Shown here: piece by piece, positions 35,444 to 46,705 of the stretch
How the letters are laid out: the number at the start of each line of letters is the position of its first letter
Numbering within the stretch: the first letter of the stretch is position 1
Source of the DNA: Acidobacteriota bacterium
Lineage (GTDB): Bacteria > Acidobacteriota > Terriglobia > Terriglobales > Acidobacteriaceae
Length of the DNA: 51,635 nucleotides
Direction of reading: 5' to 3'
NCBI GenBank assembly: GCA_003225495.1
Contig: QIAJ01000235.1
Span: 1-51,635, forward strand
The notes under the pieces: generated by a model
What the model saw: only the letters and a program-made list of their open reading frames with translations
Database searches by the model: none
Told to the model about the DNA's origin: nothing
Made by a program: the position numbers and the translations under genes

Positions 35444-35923
35444 CTACGCCGGGGTGAGGTCGCCGTGCCCGTCCAAACCGCTGCTACGAAACTGCTTGCT
35501 TTGCATGACTGATTCCACCGCAATTAACAACTCCAGTCCGGCCTGTACCTTAGTCACATAACCCCATGCGCCGAGGCCGAACGCTTCTCGTACCACATCA
35601 GCAGACGATTCCTGAGTCAGGAAAATAATTCTTGCATTGGGAGCAAGTTTACCGATTCGGCGGGCGGCCTCGATTCCGTTCAGTCCTGGTAGTCCGATAT
35701 CGAGCAAGATCAAGTCGGGCTGAAGGGCCTCGGCTTGATGGACTGCTTCCAGCCCATCCCGGCCTTCACCGATCACCTTCAAATTCGTTTGCTCGCTTAG
35801 TGTTGAAGAAACAAATCGCCGAAATGCTTCATGATCGTCCACTACAAGGATGCGGACCTGTGTACCCGCGCCATCGATTTTCAATGAGCACCGTCCGTTT
35901 GTCACGCTATACGAAGGCCACAA
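35444..35923 (-). CDS. Receiver-only response regulator (NarL/CheY-type)
   Basis: 159 aa with an intact receiver: ILVVDDHEAFRRF, LILLDIGLPGLNG (phospho-Asp), FLTQESS and YVTKVQAG (Lys). There is no output domain: only about 25 residues follow the fold. The start is uncertain. A TTG at 35884 would remove 13 N-terminal residues that are not part of the fold. Its receiver resembles those of NarL-type regulators. The nearby NarX-like sensor kinase is a plausible phosphodonor. Confidence 0.85.
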   Translation of the reverse strand: MWPSYSVTNGRCSLKIDGAGTQVRILVVDDHEAFRRFVSSTLSEQTNLKVIGEGRDGLEAVHQAEALQPDLILLDIGLPGLNGIEAARRIGKLAPNARIIFLTQESSADVVREAFGLGAWGYVTKVQAGLELLIAVESVMQSKQFRSSGLDGHGDLTPA

Positions 35924-36423
35924 CCAACGCGAAGAAGCAGTCTCAACGAAAACTTGGCGCGTCGGTGCAAGAGGAAAAGGGACGTCTCAGACCCTGCGAA
36001 AGTGAGGCGCTCCTGAACAGATCTCCTGAAACCTGTTCGTCAGACCATGATATCGCAGAGAGAGTCCCTGCTTAATAGCACCAAACGGTCTTTCTAGCGA
36101 TTTGCACGTAGGGGGCCATTCCTATTCCGGATCGGTGACCATGCACTGGAATCGCAGCATGGCAGAACCAGGAGTTCCAGCAACAAGAAAAGGCAGAATG
36201 GCTCGGTGAAGGTTGGGGAGGATGGTCGCGGTGGGCGGCGTCCATGGTTATGATGACATCAACCGCCCCTGATCAGTTTGAAGGCAATCTCAAGCAGCCA
36301 CAAGGGCAGCGCCGCGTCGAAGAGTGCTTCAAGAGAGCGTCTCCAAGTCATTTTCGATCGGTCCAGTAGCTGCTCATGAATTGACTCTTCGCCAAAGTGC
36401 GCAAGCAATAGCGCTCGTGCAGT
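35924..36423. other. Intergenic, with one possible 30-aa ORF
   Basis: No clear gene. On the minus strand, 36351-36259, MTWRRSLEALFDAALPLWLL plus EIAFKLIRGG would form an amphipathic small peptide. The same frame stays open back to the ppk2 stop (36424). It has no clear ribosome site, so the evidence is weak. Confidence 0.3.
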
Positions 36424-37245
36424 TCAATACTTCTCGGGAACATAGTGAAAGTTCCAGTCGGGAGCCTTGTAGCCCTTCGGCTTCTGCCGTTTTGGCAGTT
36501 TGACCTTTTCCTGCGCGATCGGTTTCCAGGGCACCGCGCTAAGCAGGTGGGAAATACAGTTGAGTCGAGCCCGCTCTTTGTCGTCAGCCTGGACTACATT
36601 CCAGGGAGACTGCGGGATATCAGTAGCTGCAAACATCGCGTCGCGAGCGCGCGAATAGTCGTACCAGCGCCGATGGGACTCGAGGTCCATGGGGCTCAAC
36701 TTCCACCTGCGCATGCGGTCTTCGATGCGTCGGAGAAATCGCCGGTGCTGCTCCTTCTCACTGACCTCAAACCAGTACTTAACCAGAATGATGCCGTTGC
36801 TCTTGAGGAGTGATTCAAATCCCGGACACAAACGGAGGAAGTCCGCATATTGCTTGTCCGTGCAAAAGCCCATCACGTGCTCCACCAGCGCGCGGTTGTA
36901 CCAACTGCGGTCGAAGACAGTGACCTCGCCTCCCGCCGGCATCTCCTTAAGATAACGCTGCATGTACAACTGTGACCTTTCGCGTTCCGTAGGGGCTGGT
37001 AACGCTACATGGCGGACGACCCGGGGGCTCACGCGCTCCATGATGCGATGAATCACTCCTCCCTTACCCGCGGCGTCACGGCCTTCAAACACCACCACGA
37101 CCTTGGCGTGCGAGGCGGTGACCCACTCCTGCATTTCGACCAACTTGGTCTGGAGGTTGCGTAATTCACCCTCGTATTCCTTTTTCCCGAGCTCAGGTTT
37201 CAGCTCCTTTCCGTTCTTCCTTTTATCAGGCACAGAGCCCTCCAT
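36424..37245 (-). CDS. ppk2: Polyphosphate kinase 2 family protein
   Basis: 273-aa PPK2, cytoplasmic. It phosphorylates nucleoside di- or monophosphates using polyphosphate. Walker A FEGRDAAGKGG (53-63), the lid region and Walker B TVFDRSWYNRA (near 108-118) are intact, as are LVKYWFEVSEKEQ and the C-terminal WNFHYVPEKY. The one-domain length suggests class I or III. Class I (GDP/ADP phosphorylating) cannot be separated from the others by eye. Isolated gene. Confidence 0.93.
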   Translation of the reverse strand: MEGSVPDKRKNGKELKPELGKKEYEGELRNLQTKLVEMQEWVTASHAKVVVVFEGRDAAGKGGVIHRIMERVSPRVVRHVALPAPTERERSQLYMQRYLKEMPAGGEVTVFDRSWYNRALVEHVMGFCTDKQYADFLRLCPGFESLLKSNGIILVKYWFEVSEKEQHRRFLRRIEDRMRRWKLSPMDLESHRRWYDYSRARDAMFAATDIPQSPWNVVQADDKERARLNCISHLLSAVPWKPIAQEKVKLPKRQKPKGYKAPDWNFHYVPEKY

Positions 37246-37403
37246 GATCAGGACATAGGAGTCGCAAACACATCCATAGTCAGATCCTAGTTTGCAATTC
37301 CCAGCGGAGCCCCTGGAACTGGCAGTTCTCTCAGTTCAATGAAGATGTATTCCCGAGGAAGATTGCGGCTTAGAAATACTGACGATCACGAAAGCGTGTT
37401 GCC

Positions 37404-39086
37404 ATGGGCCTGCCAAACAATTGCGTGAAGCGTCTGAGGCAAGCTGCGGCACTCTCTCTATCCTTGCTCCTTTGTCCAACCCTCTGGCCTCAGGCATCAA
37501 CTAGCAAACCTGCGGTCTCCGAAGCGCAGCCCGAGGCGCCCAAAGACACTCTCGGCCGCAACAGTCCCAAAGCAGCGGTGCTCGGTTTTCTCAGCGCCGC
37601 ACACAAAGGAAACCCCCAAATCGCTGCTCTGTACCTCAATACTCCTCTGCGTGGCGACGATGCCGAGGATTTGGCACGGCAGCTTGTCGTTGTCCTCGAC
37701 CAGCGCCTTCCACCTCGCCTAAACCTACTCAGCGACCAACCAGAGGGTTCAATCCCAGATCCGCTTAGGCCGGATGAGGACATAGTCGGCACTATTACTA
37801 CTTCGAATGGCGACCTTGACATTCTGATGGAACGCGTAGATCGCGGAAAAGTTGGGAAAGTCTGGCTTTTTTCGCGGAAAACTCTTGACTCGATTCCGGA
37901 AGTCTTTGAGGAGTTGAGTACCCAGGGCGTGGAAAAGTTCCTTCCGGAATTTCTGGTCAAGACTCGCTTGGCAACGATTCCACTCTTTGAGTGGGTGGCT
38001 GTTTTTGTGGGCCTGCCGACGCTCTACCTGTTGACAGGGTTGTTGAATCGCATCCTTATCTTCGGTGTCAGTGTGATACGTCGTCAGCTGCAGCCAAACG
38101 TTGATCTGCAGAATCGCCAGGTCCTGCCACCCGCAATTCGACTCCTCCTTCTCGCGATCATAGTTCATTGGCTGCTATCGAGGATTGGCCTGCCCCTCTT
38201 AGCACGGCAATTCTGGTCTACCACCGCCCTGATTATTGCAATCGCAGGCTGCGTATGGTTGCTAATACTCTTGAACGGATGGGTCGAACGCTACCTCCTT
38301 AGGCGTCGTCGCAGCCGCAACCTGAGCGGATCCGCTTCTGTATTGCGCCTCATACGTAGGGTGATGGATGGTCTGGTTTTCTTCGGCGGCTTGCTTTTTA
38401 CTCTCTACCACTTTGGTGTAAACCCAACTGCCGCCTTGGCTGGACTGGGTGTTGGTGGCATTGCAGTTGCGCTCGCAGCCCAGAAGACGCTCGAAAACGT
38501 GATTGGCGGGATTTCCCTGATTGCCGACCAGGCTGTGCGCGCAGGAGACGCTTTGAAGGTAGGCGATATCTCGGGCACGGTCGAGGACGTGGGCCTCCGG
38601 TCAACGCGTATCCGCACATTAGACCGTACCCTGATCAGTGTCCCCAACAGTCAGGTCGCGAACATGAGCCTGGAAACCCTCTCGGCGCGCGACAAATTCT
38701 GGTTCCACCCACTTGTGGGTTTACGCTATGAAACCACTCCCGTCCAACTGCGATCCGTCATAAGTGGACTTCACAAAATGCTTAACGACCATGACAGTGT
38801 TGATTCGGATTCAGTGCGTATCCGGTTTGTGCGTCTTGGCACTTTTTCTCTTGACGTGGACATTTTTGCTTATGTGTTCGGCGCTCATTGGAACCATTTT
38901 CTCGAGGTCCAGGAAGAGTTGCTCTTCGGCGTTATCGAGGTTGTCCAACGGTCGGGAGCTGAGTTTGCATTCCCGTCCCAGACCATGTATCTCGCGGCAG
39001 ATACCTACGACAAAATAGCGCGCCTGTCTTTCGTCGTGGACAACAAGCCCTCAACGGGCGAGTTGGCAGATTCCAAGTCTGCGTGA
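37404..39086 (+). CDS. MscS-family mechanosensitive channel
   Basis: 560 aa. It has a signal peptide (QAAALSLSLLLCPTLWPQAS), a periplasmic N-terminal domain (about 45-195), several membrane helices, and the MscS core with pore helix GVNPTAALAGLGVGGIAVAL and AAQKTLENVIGGISLIAD. A cytoplasmic beta domain (SGTVEDVGLRSTRIRTLDRT) follows. Such channels release solutes on hypo-osmotic shock, though large-extension members may have other roles. A second, unrelated-looking member lies at 46706-48487. Confidence 0.92.
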   Translation: MGLPNNCVKRLRQAAALSLSLLLCPTLWPQASTSKPAVSEAQPEAPKDTLGRNSPKAAVLGFLSAAHKGNPQIAALYLNTPLRGDDAEDLARQLVVVLDQRLPPRLNLLSDQPEGSIPDPLRPDEDIVGTITTSNGDLDILMERVDRGKVGKVWLFSRKTLDSIPEVFEELSTQGVEKFLPEFLVKTRLATIPLFEWVAVFVGLPTLYLLTGLLNRILIFGVSVIRRQLQPNVDLQNRQVLPPAIRLLLLAIIVHWLLSRIGLPLLARQFWSTTALIIAIAGCVWLLILLNGWVERYLLRRRRSRNLSGSASVLRLIRRVMDGLVFFGGLLFTLYHFGVNPTAALAGLGVGGIAVALAAQKTLENVIGGISLIADQAVRAGDALKVGDISGTVEDVGLRSTRIRTLDRTLISVPNSQVANMSLETLSARDKFWFHPLVGLRYETTPVQLRSVISGLHKMLNDHDSVDSDSVRIRFVRLGTFSLDVDIFAYVFGAHWNHFLEVQEELLFGVIEVVQRSGAEFAFPSQTMYLAADTYDKIARLSFVVDNKPSTGELADSKSA

Positions 39087-39103
39087 AGAGCGGAGCCATT
39101 TGT

Positions 39104-39119
39104 CTGTCAGTAATGACAG
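39104..39119. promoter_or_regulatory. Palindromic operator-like site, copy 2
   Basis: CTGTCAGTAATGACAG, 145 bp upstream of the DUF4136 gene start and just after the channel gene. It is identical to copy 1 except for one base in the spacer. Confidence 0.6.
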
Positions 39120-39234
39120 TTCCTGCGATGCGCCTCCGCCCCTAGCATCAGCAAAGATTGCGGGCTCCAGAGATTCAAGACTGGCTTTGTGTCGGATTGG
39201 CAGTGCGAAGCCAGCGCAGTCCGCGCTCTTGGTG

Positions 39235-39249
39235 TGACACGCTATTTGC
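39235..39249 (+). promoter_or_regulatory. Weak sigma54-like promoter before the DUF4136 gene
   Basis: TGACACG-CTAT-TTGC matches the sigma54 consensus except for the second G of the -24 element. The predicted start site (near 39260) would leave only about 5 nt before the ATG, which weakens the call. Confidence 0.25.
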
Positions 39250-39264
39250 GAGTTGGGGATTGTG

Positions 39265-39831
39265 ATGAAACAACTATTGTCATTCTTTGCGGCGGGCATC
39301 CTGCTGGGTGCGGGTTTCGCTGTCGGCCAAGACGTTCGATACAACTTCGACAAAAATACCGACTTCTCACAATTCAAAACCTACAAATGGGTAATCATCA
39401 AGGATGCTCGCCCTGTCAACGATATCACCGACAAACAGATCATCGCCGCCGTCGACGCCGAACTGGCAACTAAAGGGCTAACTAAGGTTGGCGAGGATAC
39501 AGCGAACCTTTATATCGGTTATCAGGCGGCTGTTGGCCAGGAAAAGCAGTTCACGTCTTACAGCTCGGACTGGGGATACGGCGGAGGCTGGTATCGCGGT
39601 GGGTGGTATGGCGGGATGGGCGGAATGAGCACGACCACAGGACAAACCTCGACTATCTACGTGGGCCAGTTGGCGCTGGATATGTACGACTCCGCAAACA
39701 AAGACCTGGTGTGGCGTGGCGTGGCAAGCAAAACTCTCAGCCCAAAGGCCAAACCCGACAAACAGGAAAAGAACCTAAACAAAGCAGTCGCAAAGCTCCT
39801 GAAGAACTATCCGCCAAAGGTGAAAGGCTAG
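39265..39831 (+). CDS. DUF4136 exported protein
   Basis: 188 aa with an N-terminal signal (MKQLLSFFAAGILLGAGFAV). DUF4136 features include VRYNFDKNTDFSQFKTYKW, DAELATKGLTKV, a Gly/Tyr-rich middle, and STIYVGQLALDMYD then LVWRGVASKTL. No lipobox Cys is visible, so it is probably periplasmic rather than a lipoprotein. GGGG lies 6-9 nt upstream; a start four codons earlier is less likely. Family function unknown, often linked to envelope stress. Confidence 0.88.
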   Translation: MKQLLSFFAAGILLGAGFAVGQDVRYNFDKNTDFSQFKTYKWVIIKDARPVNDITDKQIIAAVDAELATKGLTKVGEDTANLYIGYQAAVGQEKQFTSYSSDWGYGGGWYRGGWYGGMGGMSTTTGQTSTIYVGQLALDMYDSANKDLVWRGVASKTLSPKAKPDKQEKNLNKAVAKLLKNYPPKVKG

Positions 39832-39938
39832 TTTCGGTTCACACTTGTATCGCCGTTCTTTGTTATCTGGCGACGATCAGCGGGTTGAAACAGGACGAAC
39901 TCGCCGCTCCACACGCGGCACGTACAAGAGTAGCTCGC

Positions 39939-40901
39939 ATGAAAGTGCCTATTTACCGACGATCGGTACCACTTTTTCTTATCGCTGCATTGATCAGCAT
40001 AAGTGCGAGCCTTGCTGGGACAGTAAGAGCGGAATCGAAAACGGCTCCGGCTATCTCGGAACAGACACCGGGTGTAGCGATCCCCGAACCGGCGGGGCAC
40101 GGGTTGTCCACAAAGGCGGTAGAGATCGCTCGCCCCTTCAATTTTCCAATTACTAATTCGATGGTTGTCAGCTGGATCGTAGCACTGGGCTTGATCATCT
40201 TTGCTCAGATCGCCACACGGAGCATGAAGCAAGTTCCTCGAGGCGCCCAAAATTTCCTGGAATGGCTCGTTGAGGGTCTCTACAACTTCATGGTTGGAAT
40301 CATTGGTCCACACTTGGCCAAGCGGACGTTCTGGTTTTTTGCCAGTATTTTTCTTTTCATTCTTTCCGCCAATTGGGTGGGGCTTGTTCCTGGCGTGGGC
40401 GCAATCGGTTGGGGGCATCGGTCCGATCATGGCTTCGTAATCGACCAACCGCTGTTCCGCGGTGCCAACGCGGATGTCAACATGACGCTAGCCATGGCTC
40501 TGGTCTTCTTCGCCGCGTGGATCGTCTGGGCCATTCGGGAAGTTGGTCCGATGGGATTCCTGAAGGAGTTGTTTGCCCCTAAAGGCGAGAGCACAGGTAT
40601 TTTACGAGTGTTAATGGTGGTCGTGTTCTTCGCGGCGGGTTGCTTGGAGGTCGTCTCGATTTTGTTTCGCCCGATCTCCTTAAGTTTTCGTCTCTACGGC
40701 AACATTTTTGCCGGTGAGAACCTCTTGGAAGCGATGTCGAAGCTAGTCCCTGGCTTTGGGTGGCTGGTACCGATTCCGTTTTATTTCCTGGAGCTAGTGA
40801 TGGGGCTGGTTCAAGCGTTGGTCTTCATGTTGTTAACGGCCGTGTTCACGATGTTGATCTGCCAGCATGAGAGCGAGGGACCAGCAGCAGCGCACGGTTG
40901 A
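39939..40901 (+). CDS. atpB: F-type ATP synthase subunit a
   Basis: 320 aa, longer than usual. It starts with a signal-like segment (PLFLIAALISISASLAGTVR, then AESK) and a Pro-rich linker before the five or six membrane helices. The essential Arg251 is in PISLSFRLYGNIFAGENLLE, and the last helices FYFLELVMGLVQALVF are normal. It forms the proton half-channels against the c ring. It is the first gene of the atp operon; no atpI is seen upstream. Confidence 0.93.
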   Translation: MKVPIYRRSVPLFLIAALISISASLAGTVRAESKTAPAISEQTPGVAIPEPAGHGLSTKAVEIARPFNFPITNSMVVSWIVALGLIIFAQIATRSMKQVPRGAQNFLEWLVEGLYNFMVGIIGPHLAKRTFWFFASIFLFILSANWVGLVPGVGAIGWGHRSDHGFVIDQPLFRGANADVNMTLAMALVFFAAWIVWAIREVGPMGFLKELFAPKGESTGILRVLMVVVFFAAGCLEVVSILFRPISLSFRLYGNIFAGENLLEAMSKLVPGFGWLVPIPFYFLELVMGLVQALVFMLLTAVFTMLICQHESEGPAAAHG

Positions 40902-40968
40902 GTTGTACATTTCGACGGCTTTGCCGCGTTCCATGGTGCCAGCCGACGGGAAGAAAAGGACAAATCAT

Positions 40969-41157
40969 ATGATCGGAAACCTGCACGTTGGTCTGGCTGC
41001 ACTGGGTGCGGCCATTGCCGTGGGGTTAATTGGAATGACAGCCTCGGATGCCGTGGGACGTAATCCCGTGGCTTCCACGAAGATTCTGGTCCAGTCGATT
41101 CTGGCGATTGCCTTCGCAGAAGCGATCGTGTTCTATGCGCTATTTCTTGTTAAGTAG
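40969..41157 (+). CDS. atpE: F-type ATP synthase subunit c
   Basis: 62-aa hairpin of two helices joined by the polar loop GRNPVAS. The ion-binding carboxylate is Glu51 (IAFAEAIVFYAL). The residues after Glu are Ala-Ile, and helix 1 lacks the Gln used by Na+-type rings, so proton coupling is likely. AAGGA lies about 8 nt before the ATG; the upstream 34-codon extension is discarded. It is short compared with typical 70-85-aa c subunits. Confidence 0.93.
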   Translation: MIGNLHVGLAALGAAIAVGLIGMTASDAVGRNPVASTKILVQSILAIAFAEAIVFYALFLVK

Positions 41158-41215
41158 GAAGGAACCGGATTCCGAGCCAAAACGGCCAGCTTCCGCACAT
41201 CATGAGAGACGATTT

Positions 41216-41758
41216 ATGAATGCTCTAATTTTGCTACCGGAAGCGGGCACCGGGCAGATCCAGCAGATTGCCAACACTTTCGGCGTGGACCAGCCTCATC
41301 TGGCTGCCCAGATTATCAGCTTCTCGATTGTCTGTGTTCTTCTTCACCGGTTTGCCTACAAGCCTGTCCTCCAGATGCTGGAAGATCGGCGGCTGCAAAT
41401 CGCCCAAGGACTCGCTGACACGGAAAAGATCAAATCTGAACTCGCCCAGATCGAGATCCAGCGCCAGGAAATAATGATGCAGGCCAATGCGCACGCAACC
41501 AAACTGATCGAGGAAGCGCAAGCTGCGGCCACCCGAGTGCAAGAGCGAGAAACCCAGAAGGCCATTGCAGCTGCCGAACAAATCATAGTCAAGGCGCGCG
41601 AGGTCACTGTCCAGGAGCACGCCTTGATGCTCGTCGAGCTCAAGCGCGAAGTGGGCCGATTGGTTCTGCAGGCCACCGCTACTGTTACGGGCATGATTCT
41701 CACCCCGAACGATCAGCGGCGACTGGCAGAAGAGACCACCAGGCAATTGGCGGCCTAG
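41216..41758 (+). CDS. atpF: F-type ATP synthase subunit b
   Basis: 180 aa. One membrane helix near residues 28-45 (LAAQIISFSIVCVLLHRFAY) follows a short N-terminus. A long charged coiled coil (LEDRRLQIAQGLADTEKIKS onward) makes the peripheral stalk. The ATG follows GAGAGAC. There is only one b-type gene, so the stalk is presumably a b2 homodimer. Confidence 0.92.
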   Translation: MNALILLPEAGTGQIQQIANTFGVDQPHLAAQIISFSIVCVLLHRFAYKPVLQMLEDRRLQIAQGLADTEKIKSELAQIEIQRQEIMMQANAHATKLIEEAQAAATRVQERETQKAIAAAEQIIVKAREVTVQEHALMLVELKREVGRLVLQATATVTGMILTPNDQRRLAEETTRQLAA

Positions 41759-41779
41759 CTAGGAAGGAATCTGCCCAAG

Positions 41780-42208
41780 ATGAAAACGACCAAAGAAACC
41801 ATGCGCGAGGCCCGCCAAGTGTTCCGCTTGTGCCTAGTGGATGGAGAATTGGATGAAGGCCGTGTCCGCGAGGTCGTTCAGGTGGTCCTTCAATCCCGTC
41901 GTCGCGGTTACTTGGCTCTGCTAAGTCACTTCGTGCGGTTGGTGAAGCTCGATTATGACCGGCATACAGCCAAAGTGGAGAGCGCGTTGCCGTTGCCGGA
42001 CGATTTACAGGCCAATGTCCAAAGTGAATTAGCAGGAGTGTACGGACCAGGGATCACTGCCGTGTTCACCCGCAACCCGGCCCTCATTGGCGGAATGCGT
42101 ATTCAGGTGGGCAGCGATGTTTATGACGGCAGCGTTCAGTCAGGGCTGGCTGCGCTGGGGAGAAGCTTTGGCATTGCAAGCACGAATGGAAGAAACGCTT
42201 CGGGCTGA
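41780..42208 (+). CDS. atpH: F-type ATP synthase subunit delta (short)
   Basis: 142 aa against about 175-180 for typical delta. The C-terminal b-binding part is standard: VESALPLPDDLQANVQSELA, ALIGGMRIQVGSDVYDGSVQ, SGLAALGRSF. The N-terminal helical bundle that caps the alpha subunits is reduced to about 60 residues (REARQVFRLCLVDGELDEGR). AAGGAA precedes the ATG. There is no sign of a frameshift, so the shortening looks natural. Confidence 0.85.
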   Translation: MKTTKETMREARQVFRLCLVDGELDEGRVREVVQVVLQSRRRGYLALLSHFVRLVKLDYDRHTAKVESALPLPDDLQANVQSELAGVYGPGITAVFTRNPALIGGMRIQVGSDVYDGSVQSGLAALGRSFGIASTNGRNASG

Positions 42209-42258
42209 TCGACATGTTGGGAAGATCTGCTTATTAGTGACGTCAGGGTGAAAGCTAT

Positions 42259-43791
42259 ATGGCTAACCTACTGCAGGAAATTGAAACTCAAATCGCAGGC
42301 GTCAAGGCAACGACCGTCAGGCATAACGTGGGCGTCATCCGGGAAATCGGAGATGGCGTCGCCAAGGTCGAGGGTCTTACCAATGCGATGCTCAACGAGA
42401 TGCTCGACCTTGGCCACGGAATCACCGGACTAGCGTTAAACCTCGAAGAGACTGAGGTCGGAGTCATCATTTTAGGTGACTACACCCAGCTTAAGGAGGG
42501 CGGCGAAGTCCGCACCACGGGAAAGCTGCTACAGGTGCCGGTGGGCATGGGCCTTTTGGGGAGGGTTGTCAATACGCTCGGAGAGCCTCTGGATGGCAAA
42601 GGCCCAGTCAAGAGTGACGTCGCTTATCCAATCGAGAAAATTGCTCCCGGCATCATCCGGCGCAGTCCGGTCCGCCAACCGGTGCAAACCGGCATCATGG
42701 CAATTGACGCGATGATTCCGATCGGCCGCGGCCAGCGCGAATTGATCATCGGCGACCGGTCGACGGGCAAGACGACCATTTGCATCGACACCATCATCAG
42801 CCAGGCGCGTCTCAACCGAGCCGCCGAGGCTGCGCACGATAAAGACTATCGTCCTCTCTATTGCATTTACGTTGCGATCGGTCAGAAGCAATCGAATATC
42901 GCACGCCTCATCACCATACTCGAAAAAGCGGAGGCCATGCCCTACACCATCATCGTTGCTTCTCCGGCTTCCGATTCGGCTACGAATCAGTATTTGGCTC
43001 CATTCGCTGGAGCAGCGATGGGCGAGTGGTTTATGGCCAACGGTATGGACGCATTGATTGTCTTTGACGACCTGTCCAAGCACGCAGTGGCCTACCGGCA
43101 AGTCTCTCTCGTGCTGAAGCGGCCCTCGGGTCGTGAGGCGTATCCCGGGGATGTGTTTTATCTCCACAGCCGATTGCTCGAACGCGCAGCCCGGGTCTCG
43201 GAAGAATATGGGAATGGTTCGCTTACTGCCCTGCCCATTATTGAGACGCAGGCCGGCGACGTTTCCGCTTACATCCCCACCAACGTCATCTCGATCACGG
43301 ACGGACAAATATACTTGGAAACAGATTTGTTCTACCAAGGGGTGCGGCCGGCAATTTCCGTGGGTCTCTCGGTGTCCCGAGTCGGTTCGGCGGCGCAGCT
43401 CAAAGCCATGAAACAAGTTGCCGGGCAGCTTAAGGGAGATCTCGCCCAGTTTCGCGAACTGGCGGCTTTCGCGCAATTCGGCTCGGAACTGGATGCCAAG
43501 ACTCAGGCCCAGATCGACCGTGGCAAGCGCATCATCGAGGTCTTCAAGCAGCCTCAGTACAGCCCGATTCCTGTCGAGGTACAGGTGGCTGTGATTTGGG
43601 CAGTGCAAAACGGACACGTAGATGACATACCCGTCGACCGGATCAAAGAGTTTCAGGCCAAACTGACAGATTTCCTGAGCACCCGCAAGGCAGAGCTGCT
43701 TACCAAGATTTCGAAAGAAAAGACACTCAGCGCGGCTTTAACCGCTGAGATAAAAGCCGCGACCGAGCAGTTCAAAGAGACCTGGAGATAG
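42259..43791 (+). CDS. atpA: F-type ATP synthase subunit alpha
   Basis: 510 aa, normal length. It is the non-catalytic nucleotide-binding subunit of F1. The P-loop is GDRSTGKTT (usual GDRQTGKT; Ser replaces Gln). The signature [17 protein letters not shown] is present, as are [20 protein letters not shown] and a C-terminal helical domain. AGGGTG lies upstream. Confidence 0.97.
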   Translation: MANLLQEIETQIAGVKATTVRHNVGVIREIGDGVAKVEGLTNAMLNEMLDLGHGITGLALNLEETEVGVIILGDYTQLKEGGEVRTTGKLLQVPVGMGLLGRVVNTLGEPLDGKGPVKSDVAYPIEKIAPGIIRRSPVRQPVQTGIMAIDAMIPIGRGQRELIIGDRSTGKTTICIDTIISQARLNRAAEAAHDKDYRPLYCIYVAIGQKQSNIARLITILEKAEAMPYTIIVASPASDSATNQYLAPFAGAAMGEWFMANGMDALIVFDDLSKHAVAYRQVSLVLKRPSGREAYPGDVFYLHSRLLERAARVSEEYGNGSLTALPIIETQAGDVSAYIPTNVISITDGQIYLETDLFYQGVRPAISVGLSVSRVGSAAQLKAMKQVAGQLKGDLAQFRELAAFAQFGSELDAKTQAQIDRGKRIIEVFKQPQYSPIPVEVQVAVIWAVQNGHVDDIPVDRIKEFQAKLTDFLSTRKAELLTKISKEKTLSAALTAEIKAATEQFKETWR

Positions 43792-43867
43792 AAACCGTAA
43801 TGCGTTGCCGCAGCGTTCAGCGCTTGCGATTGGGCCGCGCGACTTTTGGAACTTAGGAATATTAATT

Positions 43868-46185
<2,318 letters not shown>

Positions 46186-46230
46186 GGCTCGAACGCTAAG
46201 AGGTTAGCCGGCACGGTGGATGAGCGAGAT

Positions 46231-46638
46231 ATGGCCAATACGATAAGACTGGAGATCGCGACGCCGGAGGCCATGGTTTACTCCGAAGATGTGGATATGG
46301 TGACGCTGCCAGGTGTGGAGGGTCAGATGGGGGTTCTACCTCAGCACGTGCGGCTCATAACGCAGCTAGTCCCGGGAGAATTGATTGTCCATCAAAGCGG
46401 ACGCGACGAATTCATGGCAGTCGGCGAAGGGCTAGTCGAGGTAACGAATGAACGCGTCTCCATCGTGACAAATATGGCGATTGCTGTCGATAAGATCGAC
46501 GAAGTAGCAGTTGAAGAAGCGCGGCAACGCGCCGCCGCCCGTCTGCGCGAGAAGATTTCTTCCGAAGAAGTCGCATCTGTAAACGCTTCTCTCGCCCGAT
46601 CGCTGGCACAGTTAAATGTCAAGCGACGTCATCGCTGA
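46231..46638 (+). CDS. atpC: F-type ATP synthase subunit epsilon
   Basis: 135 aa. The N-terminal beta-sandwich is intact (EIATPEAMVYSEDVDMVTLP, then GVEGQMGVLPQHV). It is followed by the two-helix C-terminus (VEEARQRAAARLREKISSEE). Start MANTIRLEIA; an ATG five codons earlier is also possible. It ends the operon and converges with the mscS-type gene. Confidence 0.94.
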   Translation: MANTIRLEIATPEAMVYSEDVDMVTLPGVEGQMGVLPQHVRLITQLVPGELIVHQSGRDEFMAVGEGLVEVTNERVSIVTNMAIAVDKIDEVAVEEARQRAAARLREKISSEEVASVNASLARSLAQLNVKRRHR

Positions 46639-46705
46639 CCCAATCACTGTCTTGTCTTGAAGGACAAAATACACAACCAGAATTTGTCATCATCTGCGCT
46701 TCATC

